Shown here one piece after another: positions 10,045-19,555 of a DNA stretch of 64,000 nt. Under the pieces are notes generated by a model. That model saw only the letters and a program-made list of their open reading frames with translations, was not told the origin of the DNA and searched no databases. Source of the stretch: Bidens hawaiensis (lineage: Eukaryota; Streptophyta; Magnoliopsida; Asterales; Asteraceae); the NCBI GenBank assembly GCA_021521415.1, contig JAIQDT010005768.1, positions 91,222-155,221 on the forward strand, given 5' to 3'. The first letter of the stretch is position 1. Each line of letters starts with the position of its first letter. Position numbers and translations under genes: made by a program.

Positions 10045-11232
10045 TCATCCTTTCGCACCTACCGCCCCTGATTCCTTGCAATCCCTAGCCATGTGGTCAG
10101 CTTTTCCGCATTTGAAGCACTTTGGACGATCAGGGCATTCTCGAGAATAATGCCCACTCTTTCCACACCGATAGCACCTGTCTGTCCCAGTCTTGCATTC
10201 TCCCAGGTGCACTTGCCCACACGTCTTACATGCATCCTTGTTCCCAACCTTGGCCTTCCTCTCATCAGTTGTTGTCACCATCTCGCCAGACCGCTTAGCA
10301 GAGGTAGCCCATTTCTTCTCCTTCTTTTCCCCCACCACCACATCGTCCTCAGCCAGGTCAGCATAAACCACTTCTGCAAGTTCAACAGCAGAGTCAAAAG
10401 TAGCAGGTTTATTTGCCCTGACCAACATGCGGACTTTTTGTGGCAATCCCCTCACATAACATTTGATTCTTTTGACCTCAGTGTCAACCATATCAGGCAC
10501 CAATCTAGATAGTCGGCTGAATTCAGTAGTATACTCACGATGCGTCATCATACCGGCCTTCAAATTCAGGAACTTCATCTCCGTCCTTTCAACCTCTGCA
10601 TCTGCACAGAACTTCTTCATCACCAACTCTTTCAGATCGTCCCATCTCAACGCCTTGATCTCATCCCTAGTCTTTCTCTGCTCCACACTTTCCCACCAAT
10701 ACATAGCTTCTTCCACAAATGACTGAGTAGCATAACCCACAGCTTGGTCGGGACGGCATTCGCTAATGCGGATAACCTTGTCCATAGTGGTTATCCATTG
10801 GAGAGTAGCGATTGCGTCTCCCAACCCAGTCAGCTTCGGCGGGTCGCATCCTTTGAAGGACTTATAGCTGCACCCACCTTGTCCTCTTCTCCTATCATCG
10901 ACTTTCACAGACTTATCCTCGCTCGAGGCCCCTCTTTCTCCTTCTCCAACCTCCTTACCATCACCCCCTGCCCCTTCAGCAGTTCGCTCTCGGCTTCCAG
11001 CAGATCCTTCGGGATTCAGGTTCTTCACAGCAGCAACTACAGCTTGAACAATGGCTGCTTGAACTGCAGGGCTAAGTTGAACTTCTTCATTGTTGTTCTG
11101 GTCTCCTCCAGCTGCGCTTCCTTCATCTTCGGTGTGGGAAGCTTCTTCTACCGAGGGTTGCCGGACAAGACGAGGCCTGCCACGACGTCCTGTGCGACCC
11201 CCAGTTCCCACAAATTCTCCAGCTCCAGCCAT
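10045..11232 (-). CDS. gag: Gypsy Gag (capsid and nucleocapsid) protein
   Basis: A 395-residue Gag from the first ATG (MAGAGEFVG). The open frame runs 13 codons further upstream but begins with TTG, and an acceptor-like AAG lies 7 bases before this ATG. After a basic, acidic and low-complexity N-terminus, the retrotransposon-gag capsid domain covers about residues 120-285 (SFVEEAMYWWESV, YTTEFSRLSRLVPDM, CYVRGLPQKVR). Then come one shortened zinc knuckle (CKTCGQVHLGEC) and two CX2CX4HX4C knuckles (CYRCGKSGHYSREC, CFKCGKADHMARDC) that would bind RNA during particle assembly. The frame is intact and ends without fusion to protease, and no pol follows. An intact gag between identical LTRs suggests the protein can still be made and package its own RNA. 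Confidence 0.92.
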   Translation of the reverse strand: MAGAGEFVGTGGRTGRRGRPRLVRQPSVEEASHTEDEGSAAGGDQNNNEEVQLSPAVQAAIVQAVVAAVKNLNPEGSAGSRERTAEGAGGDGKEVGEGERGASSEDKSVKVDDRRRGQGGCSYKSFKGCDPPKLTGLGDAIATLQWITTMDKVIRISECRPDQAVGYATQSFVEEAMYWWESVEQRKTRDEIKALRWDDLKELVMKKFCADAEVERTEMKFLNLKAGMMTHREYTTEFSRLSRLVPDMVDTEVKRIKCYVRGLPQKVRMLVRANKPATFDSAVELAEVVYADLAEDDVVVGEKKEKKWATSAKRSGEMVTTTDERKAKVGNKDACKTCGQVHLGECKTGTDRCYRCGKSGHYSRECPDRPKCFKCGKADHMARDCKESGAVGAKG

Positions 11233-11239
11233 CCGTATT

Positions 11240-13003
11240 CTTAAAGGGACAACACAAACATCATCACGCAAGGAACTATTTAGTACAAGGATAGCAAGGC
11301 TAACAGGTAATAACAGTGGCCAGTTGTGACTAGCTAATCACGTTGCTTTCCGTGTCCTATACACTTCCCTTTATGAGTCTATTTGTGCTAGTTCTACTTA
11401 AGCAGTTAGTCAATTCAAACAATCAATTATTCCTATCCCTTTTGTTCACATACCTTTTCATTCTCATTAACATATGTCATTTAATCATACACTTTACCTT
11501 TACTGATCTTGCTTGAGCGACACATGGCATTCTTGAACTGGCATCTTCTTTCCTTTCTTACTTAAATCCCATTTTCTGTTCGAGTCTAAGCATGTAGGAT
11601 GCTTAAATCTCTCGAACTTATGCTCTGATACCAACTTGTAAGGCCCCGAACCCGGTAGCCCTACTTTAGCGTCGGATTTACTCATAAACACAGTTCTTCA
11701 AATCAGAGTTTATTAAAACTTTTCGCGGAATATAAAACATCAATCATTTGTTACAAAACGTTAAACCTTTTCTTTGATACCATAACACAAAACTTTATAT
11801 TTAAAACATCTTTACTTCTTTCTTCAGATGCCAGCCGTTCAATCCATGCCGTGTGTCATCCTCATGCTAACTCTGTAATCAGCTCACCTGCGTGCATACT
11901 AAAAGTCAGCTACGCTGAGTGAGTTCTAGTTAATCAAACGCCATACAATACATACACATACATACATATCCGTAGATACATATCCATACTTTACTAGTTA
12001 CCCTTCTGTTCTACTTACATACTTGCTACCATACATACATACATATCTACAATCACTATCCTCAGTCTACCGAGAGTACGTTCATAGTTCACCGTCTATA
12101 CCTGTACTCAAGGTCGTGAACACGTACAAAGGTCCGCAGTCCTTACCTATGTTCACCCTTTATGGTACGTGCAAGGTCCGCTGTCCTTCCCTATACCATC
12201 CTACATCCACAACACGTACAAGGTCCACAGTCCTCCCCTATGTTGCAACCTAAACCATAGCACGTACGAGGTCCGCAGTCCTCCCCTATGCTACCACAAT
12301 ACAACTACAGCACGTATAAGGTCCACAGTCCTTTCCTATGCTGATGCCTATCTATAATACGTATAAGGTCCGCAGTCCTTAACTACGTTGTCGTCTATTA
12401 TCTGTAACACGTATAAGGCCCACCGTCCCTATCTACGTTTACATATATCATCTACTTTACGTATAAGGCCCGCAGTCCTTAACTACGTTTACATCTATCA
12501 TCTACTTTACGTATAAGGCCCGCAGTCCTTAACTACGCCATCACCAGCCGAGTCTATGTCCGACAAAAGCTAGAGGGATTTGCCATCCTAACTTACTATG
12601 TCGAACGTAGAACTCACATACCATTCGTGTACCTGTATACACCTACTTCACATATACAATAATTACATCATAGCATAAGAACACCCTAGGCGTTCTTTAC
12701 ATCATTCATTTAACAACCATACCTCTTGTCGATACGTGCAATATCCGAAGATCGTTCACGCCCCGACAAGTATTCATTTGAAATGTTCATACATCTTCGA
12801 TGTATAATATTCGTACCTTTATTTTTGACCTGACAGTACTCGCAATATCCGAAGATCGTTCACGTACCGACAAGCAACCATTCATATCCATCACATATAT
12901 CACATATGGCATACACTTATCACTTAGGATAAATGTATTAACAACACATCGAGTATGCACACAGCCCCGAAAACATAACACATAAATGGGGCTAGAAACT
13001 CAC
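11240..13003 (-). other. Predicted intron from the 5' LTR into gag
   Basis: Minus-strand reading shows CAG/GTGAGT at 13004/13003 inside the 5' LTR and a pyrimidine-rich GTCCCTTTAAG acceptor ending at 11240, seven bases before the gag ATG. Removing these 1764 nt would delete array B, the LTR end and the primer binding site. The same donor word occurs in six other LTR copies of this window. The splice is inferred, not shown. Confidence 0.4.
11622..11633 (-). other. Primer binding site (initiator Met tRNA)
   Basis: On the minus strand TGGTATCAGAGC lies three bases after the 5' LTR end. It is complementary to the 3' end of plant initiator methionine tRNA, the usual primer of Gypsy and Copia elements, and fixes the element's orientation. 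Confidence 0.9.
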
Positions 13004-14246
13004 CTGAATACTGTTACGCTCTCCGTTAATAGTTATTCCCCTCTTGAGCTGTGCACGGCTAACTGTATAATATTTACACGTATCAATTAGCTACTACTAC
13101 TTATGTTGCGTTTCTATCTTTATATGACCCACAACGAACGGGGGTCCGGGGGCAGCGCCCCTGGTAGCGGGGTTCTAGGGGCGGCAGCCCCTAGCGGGGT
13201 CCAAGGGGCAGAGCCCCTGGCTGGGGTTAAACTGCCAGGTCAGCTTGGAAAAATTTTATTTTCGATAACTGCCTTAACACATTTTCCATTAGGTTTTTAA
13301 TTTATTTTATAAACGAACTTCACTTCAGGCGAAGTTAAACCTTAGGCGAACTTGGCTTCAGGCGAAGTTATACCTTAGGCGAACTTGGCTTCAGGCGAAG
13401 TTAAACCTTAGGCGAACTTGGCTTCAGGCGAAGTTAAACCTTAGGCGAACTTGGCTTCAGGCGAAGTTATACCTTAGGCGAACTTGGCTTCAGGCGAAGT
13501 TAAACCTTAGGCGAACTTGGCTTCAGGCGAAGTTATACCTTAGGCGAACTTGGCTTCAGGCGAAGTTATACCTTAGGCGAACTTGGCCGTAGGCGAAGTT
13601 ATACCTTAGGCGAAGTTACGCTTGAAGGCGAAGTTACGCTTGAAGGCGAAGTTCATCAGGCGAACTTGATCTTGCAGGCGAAGTTGTCGCGCTGCAGATC
13701 TGTTTGCCCATAACTCCTTCGTTTCTTAGCCAAATAACTCGATTTTGGTACCCACGGAACCGTATGATCGGCGCCTACAAACCCCAACCATCAAATCGGC
13801 CTAAAATCGACGTTTTAGGGGTCCGATTTGGGCAGTTGGGTTTCGGGTCCGGTTAACCCATCCAATCCTAACCATTTTCAGTAATAATAGCTTTGTTAGA
13901 TTAGTTCTTACCTTACCAACTCAGATCTATCAACAAATCTCGGGTCTCGGCTTCGAATCTAGATCGGTTAGAATGTGTGTTTTGAGGGTGTAAGGAGTGT
14001 GTGTTAGGGAGTTTGGTGAGAAAATGAGATATTTTGGGATTTTGGGGGTATTTATATCCCTGAAATCCCATTCTCATTTAACCTATCTCAATTAACCCAA
14101 GTCCATAACCCACTTCCATTACCCGACACTAGCCCGACCCATACCAACTCCTATTCTTTTATTTATTTCCTGATAACCCGAGTAAACTTCCCATCTATTA
14201 ATAAGTAATATAATTAATATTACCTTTGAAATTTCGGGATGTTACA
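11637..14246 (-). repeat. 5' LTR of the gag-only Gypsy element
   Basis: A 2610-bp copy of the left LTR, apparently identical. It holds array B at 12110-12539, the conserved motif at 12746 and 12850, the donor-like site at 13004/13003, hairpins at 13140-13227, array A at 13316-13684 and the TATA box at 14049-14056. Confidence 0.93.
14049..14056 (-). promoter_or_regulatory. TATA box of the 5' LTR
   Basis: The minus strand reads GGGATATAAATACCCCC, giving TATAAATA about 190 bp inside the LTR start. It is the likely core promoter. Equivalent sites stand at 38906 (+), 30905 (-) and 57868 (-) in related solo LTRs. Confidence 0.6.
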
Positions 14247-14251
14247 GACTC

Positions 14252-14774
14252 AAAATCTCCTATGTACGCATTAGAGCCGGCGGCAGTGACTCGCCGGAGA
14301 TGGAAGGCCGGCGTTGATAGATGGCGGGGACCTGCGACGGTGACAGGTTGTGGTTATTAGGGTGAATGCGCTGTTGATATGTGGTAGAGTTGTAGAAGGA
14401 ATGCCATATGTTAAGGATAAAATGGTTCTCTTTTTCATTCAGATCCCCTTCAAAGCTGAGCCATTAAGAGCTCCATTCAGCAATTCAGATCTGGACTTCT
14501 GATAAAACAAACAATCTGAATCTAGCCGAATCAGACCTTTGTCTCTGAATGATGCCATTCAGAACTAAAACAAACAGCCCCTAAATCTTTATTTGGCACT
14601 TAACTGATGTTTTCTTCTTTATCTATTCCTTCCTTATTCCCATTATCAACATTTTCATCATCAAGCATGTGGGATATGTGACATGTGTGTCCCTCTATTT
14701 TAAGAACATACCCTTGCATAATCAACTGAGTGTGACTTAATACGTTTCTATTCAAATATGGTGTGTAGAACACA
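14252..14774. other. Gene-free spacer with a MITE fragment
   Basis: No gene. Around 14425-14582 the sequence ends in AAAACAAACAGCCCCTAAA and holds repeated CATTCAGA/TCTGAAT words, like one side of a plant MITE whose ends read GGGGCTGTTTG. The opposite terminus is missing. Confidence 0.4.
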
Positions 14775-14784
14775 TGTTACGTTA

Positions 14785-14837
<53 letters not shown>

Positions 14838-16215
14838 GTATTTATCTATTTTGTTTATGTAAGGGGTTAGTGGCTATTTTTGTTAGTTGGAGGGTGTCCT
14901 TAGTAACTTGTTTTGCTATTTATTTTGGTACGTATTATGAATATTAGAAGTTTAAAATATTCTTTCTTCTCTAACAAGTCTCTTCATCCCTTCCTAACCC
15001 TATCAAGGGTATCTGAGCCATTTCGATCTCCGGTAGGAATTACTTTGTTTATCATGACGAACACACGCAACCAAGATGTTGACAACACTCTGACGAATCA
15101 TGAGAAAGCAATCACAGAGATCCAAGCCGCGCTATCGGTACTAATGAAACAACAAGAACAATCAGCCAAACAACAAGAAGAGATCTTGTTTGCGGTGCGG
15201 GATAGATCGGTCCAGCTTAGCGGGGGTGGGTTTAGCTCGAGTTCATCGTCCTCTCTCGGCGATGCAGACTCAAAGGGTACCCGGCCCATGCGAATCGGGA
15301 AGGTTGAATTTCCCAAGTTCTCGGGTGAAGATGTAGAAGGTTGGCTTTACCGTTGCGAACACTTTTTCGCGATTGATGCGACTCCCGTGGAGATGAAACT
15401 CAGGTGCGCTATTGTTCATTTAGAAGGGGACGCAATCCAATGGCACAGAGCTTTCATGCGCACACGTAACGCTACCGTGTCTGATGTCTCGTGGGGAGAC
15501 TATGTGCACGCTATTTCGGCCCGTTTTTCTAATTCAATGTTTGAGGATCCCTTGGAGGAGATAGCTTCCCTCAACCAGACAGGTTCGCTTCACAATCTCA
15601 ACACGGCTTTTGATTCACTATTGAATAAGGTAACACTTAGTGAAACCCAAGCTGTTAGTCTCTATCTTAAGGCCCTTAAACCATAAATTAGGGGGTCTGT
15701 AAAGATGTTTAAGCCTCAAACACTACATGAGGCGTATGGGTTGGCGAGAATGCAAAATATCAACAACACGAGCTTGATGAATCGACTTAAGGATGTAGAA
15801 GATGGGTCGCAAGATGAAGATGTCAAAATAACACCTCCGGTTAATGCTTCAAAACTTCCCTTGTTACCAAGTCCAACAACCGTGCCACCGGCATCTAAAC
15901 CCGGTACTCTTAGCTCGAGGCGTTTAACAAATGATGAACTCGAGTTAAAAAGGGCTAAAGGGGAATGTTTCTGGTGTACAGAAAAGTTTTTTCCGGGACA
16001 CAAGTGTAAGAAAAAACAGATTTACATGCTCGAGGTGGAGGATGAAAAACAAGCAACGGAAGAGGATGAAGACCATGTTACGTGAATCACTTTTTGAGGG
16101 CAAAAGTGGATTAAGGGGGAGTATTGTTACGTTAATTATTATTATATTATTATTATTATTATTAAGTATTTATCTATTTTGTTTATGTAAGGGTTAGTGG
16201 CTATTTTTGCTATTA
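14775..16215 (+). mobile_element. Degenerate gag-only Gypsy element
   Basis: A 5' LTR starts TGTTACGTTAATTATT at 14775 and runs to about 15005. It is followed by a primer-site-like GGGTATCTGAGCC, a gag frame, the purine tract TTAAGGGGGAG, and a second TGTTACGTTAATTATT at 16125. The 3' copy matches the 5' LTR for about 85 bp, then diverges or is deleted, so the right border is approximate and no target duplication could be read. A (TTA)n microsatellite sits at 14785-14836 and is shorter in the 3' copy (16137-16164). There is no pol. Confidence 0.75.
15054..16085 (+). pseudogene. gag: Gypsy gag with an in-frame stop
   Basis: The frame begins MTNTRNQDVDNTLTNHEKA, with a coiled-coil-like glutamine-rich stretch (residues about 20-45). 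The capsid domain follows at about residues 80-210, with FPKFSGEDVEGWLYRCEHFF and GDAIQWHRAFMR. A TAA at 15684-15686 interrupts it after YLKALKP, and the same frame resumes at once (MFKPQTLHEAYGLARMQN). A compact knuckle, CFWCTEKFFPGHKC, lies near the C-terminus, a form common in Gypsy Gag just before protease. The frame stops at 16085, followed by the 3' end of the element, so protease and the rest of pol are absent. One stop in an otherwise open gag implies modest age, older than the neighbour at 6993. Confidence 0.85.
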
Positions 16216-16276
16216 TTATTACTAGGTATATTTAGATTTTGTGTTTCTAATTAGATAACAACTTTGCCTACATCCC

Positions 16277-16591
16277 TTATAAACAACAAATATATTCCCC
16301 AAATCTAGTTTCTATCCCAAAAGAATTTTTAATACGAGTAAACAATGATAAATTACCAGTGGGGTGATTCCTACTTTTGGTACTGACGTGCCAAACATTA
16401 TCCCTTGAGCTAATACCAGTCCCTGCTACAAGTAGTTCTTTATTATATCTTTCTTGAATATTCTGATCTTGGATTTCGGCATATATCGCATAACTGATGA
16501 TGTGGGTTGCTTCATCACTTTCATTCAGAGGACATGATTTAATAAAAATGTCCCAATTCCTTACAGTGATAACATCTCTTTCGGTTGGCAA
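16277..16591 (-). other. Unrecognised open segment
   Basis: A 104-codon minus-strand frame, MPTERDVITVRNWDIFIKSC onward, has balanced composition and no low complexity, so it may be an exon relic. I recognise no domain and see no clear splice sites. It lies between two transposon pieces and could be part of an older element. Confidence 0.2.
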
Positions 16592-16721
16592 TTCTTTTCT
16601 TCTTCATTCTTTCCAAACGGGCGTCATCAAAGTATTGCAGATTGGACACCATACTCAGTTTTTCCATAAATCGAGAGTGGCTCGGATTCTACTTTGATAG
16701 TGTTAGTGGTACAATCTTTAT

Positions 16722-16905
16722 ACTTGTGGCTTCTCGACGATGACAGCTCCAAGCATCGCAGTTTAGGATGGTTGAGATAGTTGGAGTGGATATGAATCAA
16801 GTCTTTACATCTGTATAAGAAATAGTAAACATTTTTAGGATTAAGATATTATTCTTTGTATTTGTAATTCAAAAAATTATATCTATGACATTATTAGATA
16901 GGAAA
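16722..16905 (+). repeat. Dispersed repeat, copy 2 (partner at 5421-5622)
   Basis: Matches 5421-5622 in the same orientation with scattered substitutions and small gaps. See the partner for the shared words. The two copies flank the 7.25-kb and 1.4-kb retroelements. Confidence 0.6.
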
Positions 16906-17043
16906 TATTGTATATTTGGTGAAGAGGTATGTACCCGCCTCAACACCGAGCAAGGCGGGTCAACCCACAAGATAAAGACATTATGAAGGCACAAAGCCAA
17001 AACCTATGCGCATGGCGCATACAAAACATGCTCAGGCATCATA

Positions 17044-17217
17044 TGCCCAGGCACACATATGCTCGCGCATCACATATGCGCGCGGCGCATCAGCGCGCGG
17101 CGCATATCACATGCTCGTGCATATCACATCTGCCCAGGCACACATATGCTCGCGCATCACATATGCTCGCAGCGCATCGGCGCGCGGCGCATATCACATG
17201 CTCGTGCATATCACATC
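17044..17217 (+). repeat. Tandem repeat of 87 bp (two copies), built of GCGCAT words
   Basis: Copies at 17044-17130 and 17131-17217 each start TGCCCAGGCACACATATGC and contain nested GCGCATCACATATGC and GCGCGGCGCATATCACATGC words. A partial third copy follows. The open frames across it (16929-17330, 17006-17299, 17090-17287) are histidine- and alanine-rich products of the repeat, not genes. Confidence 0.8.
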
Positions 17218-17561
17218 TGCGCATGAAATATCTGCGCGTGAGAATAAAGAGAAGACCTCGCGCATCCTCAGGATGGGCGCATATCACACGTGCGCATAAT
17301 CAACCTCGTCCTTATCCAAATCAGGATTAGGGCAACCTTGATTGTGCACGTCAGACAACCTTCCAGAAGGCATCTTTTTAAGGAGTAAGAATATGCTGAT
17401 GTTGACAGCTGCCAAATGAAAGGTCGACAACTCAGCATGACACATGTGTTGCCACGTGATTACAACCAACGAGAAAGCGCCAGGTGTCCCAGAGGACACG
17501 TGGCGCAGTGCGATTGGAGGAGGCCAACGAGGTTGAGCCCAATCAGTGGAAACCCTAGCAT

Positions 17562-17569
17562 TATAAATA
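17562..17569 (+). promoter_or_regulatory. TATA box in the GC-rich leader
   Basis: TATAAATA, preceded by CCCTAGCA and followed by ACAGCATCAACT, is a good core promoter position for a transcript running into the exons at 18035 and beyond. Confidence 0.45.
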
Positions 17570-18034
17570 CAGCATCAACTCCACTTTGATGACAGATTCA
17601 TACTCAATCACTGACAGTTACAGGCAGTGATATCACATTCAATCATATTGAATTACATTCACTCACAGTCAGTGACATACAAACACACAGTCTCACAATC
17701 AGGGGGTATTCAGCTATTCAGCAATACTCTTGAGATTCCCTTACACACATTATCATCTTCTCCACAATATACTGATTCTCACGCCGGAGGGTTACCCCAA
17801 AGAGGACCCCTCTGTCCCTTTCTGAGGGGTAAGTAACGGCGCTGTTCATTTTGTAGGTGGAAGAACACAGATCCAGAAGAACCATCGGTGAAATAGTATA
17901 ATCACACCCGAGGAAAGTAGATCTGCTACCAACTTGATTCCAGTGACAGTGACGCGCCTGGTAAGCCTTTGCACTTATGCTCATTCCTTTAGAATACCCA
18001 AGTTTATTAACAATTCTGTTGCTTGTTTTTGCAG

Positions 18035-19213
18035 ATGCGCTTGAAAACTACGAGCTGGAGCTCGCGGAAGAGGAGGAGGAGGAAGAGGAGGCGCCCCTAC
18101 TAAAGCGCAAAGCTAAGGGGAAATCTGGCGCAGGGGCCAGTAAGAAACAGAAGAAAGATGACACCCCTGTCGCTCGTCCCCATGCTCAAACGAAGGGACC
18201 TAAGGAAACCCAGGTGTTTACCACCAAGGTTTCTTTAGCTTCCCTGCCTGTGAGAGTGGGCAGACCTCCTGTCCACTTGAGGTATGGTGGCGTCACCTCC
18301 TCCGTTCGCGCGGCTGAAGAGAGAAGCAGTGTCGCGCCTGCAACAGGTATACTTTGCTTGTCTTCATCTGATTGAATTGTTATTAAACCTTTGCTCCTTT
18401 GAATGTTTGCAGAACCGGCGACGGTAGCAGATCAGCCGCAGGCGCCACAAGGTGCTAAGGCTGCGCCGGGGGCTGCTTCGGAGTCCCCTGTTCTACCCTC
18501 TGAAAAGGGTAGAATGAACTTTATGGCGATGTTCGCCGCGCGAACAGAATTGCGCCAAGGTATGTTTTGCACATTTGTCTTCTGAATTTTCCTTTTGGAT
18601 TCAGTCATAAACCATTCTTCCTTGTTGATTTGTTCATAGGAGTTGTAGCTGGCGCACAAGTTGCTGGTGACACTCCTGGCGCCGTTGCCGGCGCCGCTGG
18701 TTCTGTTCCTGCTCCTGCTAGTGCTGAGTCTCCCCTTATTGGGATTACCAAGGAGCAGGAAACCGTATTGCGCGCCGGACTGGCGGCGTCGAGACCTCCC
18801 TCGCCTCCTCCTACACGCAGCCCTCCCCGCGAGACTGGTTTGGAGCCCTCCAGGTCGCAGGAGAAGAGGCCTATTGAAGAAGATGAGGAGGATGAGGGGG
18901 CTCAAGCTGAAGACTCCTTGGGAGACCGCGCCAGCCCTGCGATGCCACAAGAGTTCGCAGCGCAGACTTCTGGTGGGGCTGGCGCTGACTTTTCTGCTTC
19001 ATCCCCGCAGGTATGTTTTAATTTGTTGCTCCGCCGCGCGTACCTCCATATAAGTATGTTTTATGACTTAGAACATTTCTTGTGTTTTGCAGGAAGGTGA
19101 CCACGTTTACCGCCCGAGATGGAATATTAATGAAGACAGTTCCTTCCAATCCATGGGCGTATGCGAGGACTTCTGGGCTCATGCCGTGCCTCCTACTGAA
19201 AGGAGGTATCAGC
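18035..19213 (+). pseudogene. 3'-truncated multi-exon retroelement-associated gene fragment
   Basis: Predicted exons are 18035-18346, 18413-18559, 18640-19010 and 19093-about 19213. All three introns (66, 80 and 82 bp) have GT/AG borders and pyrimidine-rich acceptors, and the joined frame stays open. Exon 1 encodes an acidic run (AEEEEEEEEAPLLKRKAKG) then a basic stretch; the middle exons are alanine/proline rich. The last begins EGDHVYRPRWNINEDSSF and ends near AVPPTERRYQ. The arrangement resembles plant proteins annotated as 'putative gypsy-type transposase', but that is recollection without a domain search. The frame is lost where the foldback element begins. Codon use is strikingly GC-rich against the AT-rich neighbours. 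Confidence 0.5.
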
Positions 19214-19555
19214 TGATAGTTGTAGCTAAAAGCTGGTGGCTAGAAACTGTAGCTGTTAGCTGTAGTTTTTTAGAAATATATATCTGTTTGGTAAAGTAGC
19301 TGAAACTTTTAATAAAACTAGCCAGGGGCTCGCGCGATGCATCGTTCTAATCCGAAACCTAACCTGACTTGAACATTTTCGACTCAAAACCGTACCAACA
19401 TGAACCGAACTAAATTAGCCCTTTTTGCATCGGCTCGTTCCGACCCTGATTTGGTCTTACACGTGACCCGAGCTTGTCTGACTCGACTTGTTGTTGATCC
19501 TAACCAACATTTCCATAATATGTTAATTTTTAAAGTTAAAGAAATATAACAATAT

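Larger units (their letters stand above)
6993..14246 (-). mobile_element. Complete-ended non-autonomous Gypsy LTR retrotransposon with gag only (TR-GAG type)
   Basis: Two 2610-bp direct LTRs (6993-9602 and 11637-14246) begin TGTAAGGCCCCG and end GGATGTTACA as written. The 5-bp target duplication GACTC is at 6988-6992 and 14247-14251. Read on the minus strand, the 5' LTR is the right one, followed by a primer binding site matching the initiator Met tRNA 3' end (TGGTATCAGAGC), a gag gene, a purine tract and the 3' LTR. There is no protease, integrase, reverse transcriptase or RNase H, so mobility must depend on an autonomous relative. I saw no difference between the LTRs and the offset is a constant 4644 bp, so insertion must be recent. 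The 2.0-kb internal region is shorter than a single LTR. Confidence 0.93.
16930..18034 (+). mobile_element. GC-rich retroelement LTR or leader region
   Basis: This stretch is unlike its AT-rich surroundings. It has a hairpin-forming start (ACCCGCCTC...GCGGGT), the tandem array at 17044-17217, a TATA box at 17562-17569, repeated CACTCACAG/ATCACTGACAG words and a C-rich block near 17790-17825. It then runs through a donor-like CTG/GTAAGC at about 17960 to the exon at 18035. The order fits an LTR or 5' leader driving the gene fragment downstream. No second LTR, primer site or target duplication was found, so the class is an inference. Confidence 0.45.

Noticed and set aside
10093..11329. Long plus-strand frames of up to 166 codons
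   Set aside because: They are antisense to the intact gag gene with its capsid domain and zinc knuckles on the minus strand.
16929..17330. 133-codon histidine- and alanine-rich frame
   Set aside because: It is produced by the 87-bp GCGCAT repeat, is open in several frames at once and lacks any domain.
18432..18950. 172-codon minus-strand frame
   Set aside because: It is antisense to the better supported exons at 18413-18559 and 18640-19010 and crosses their introns.
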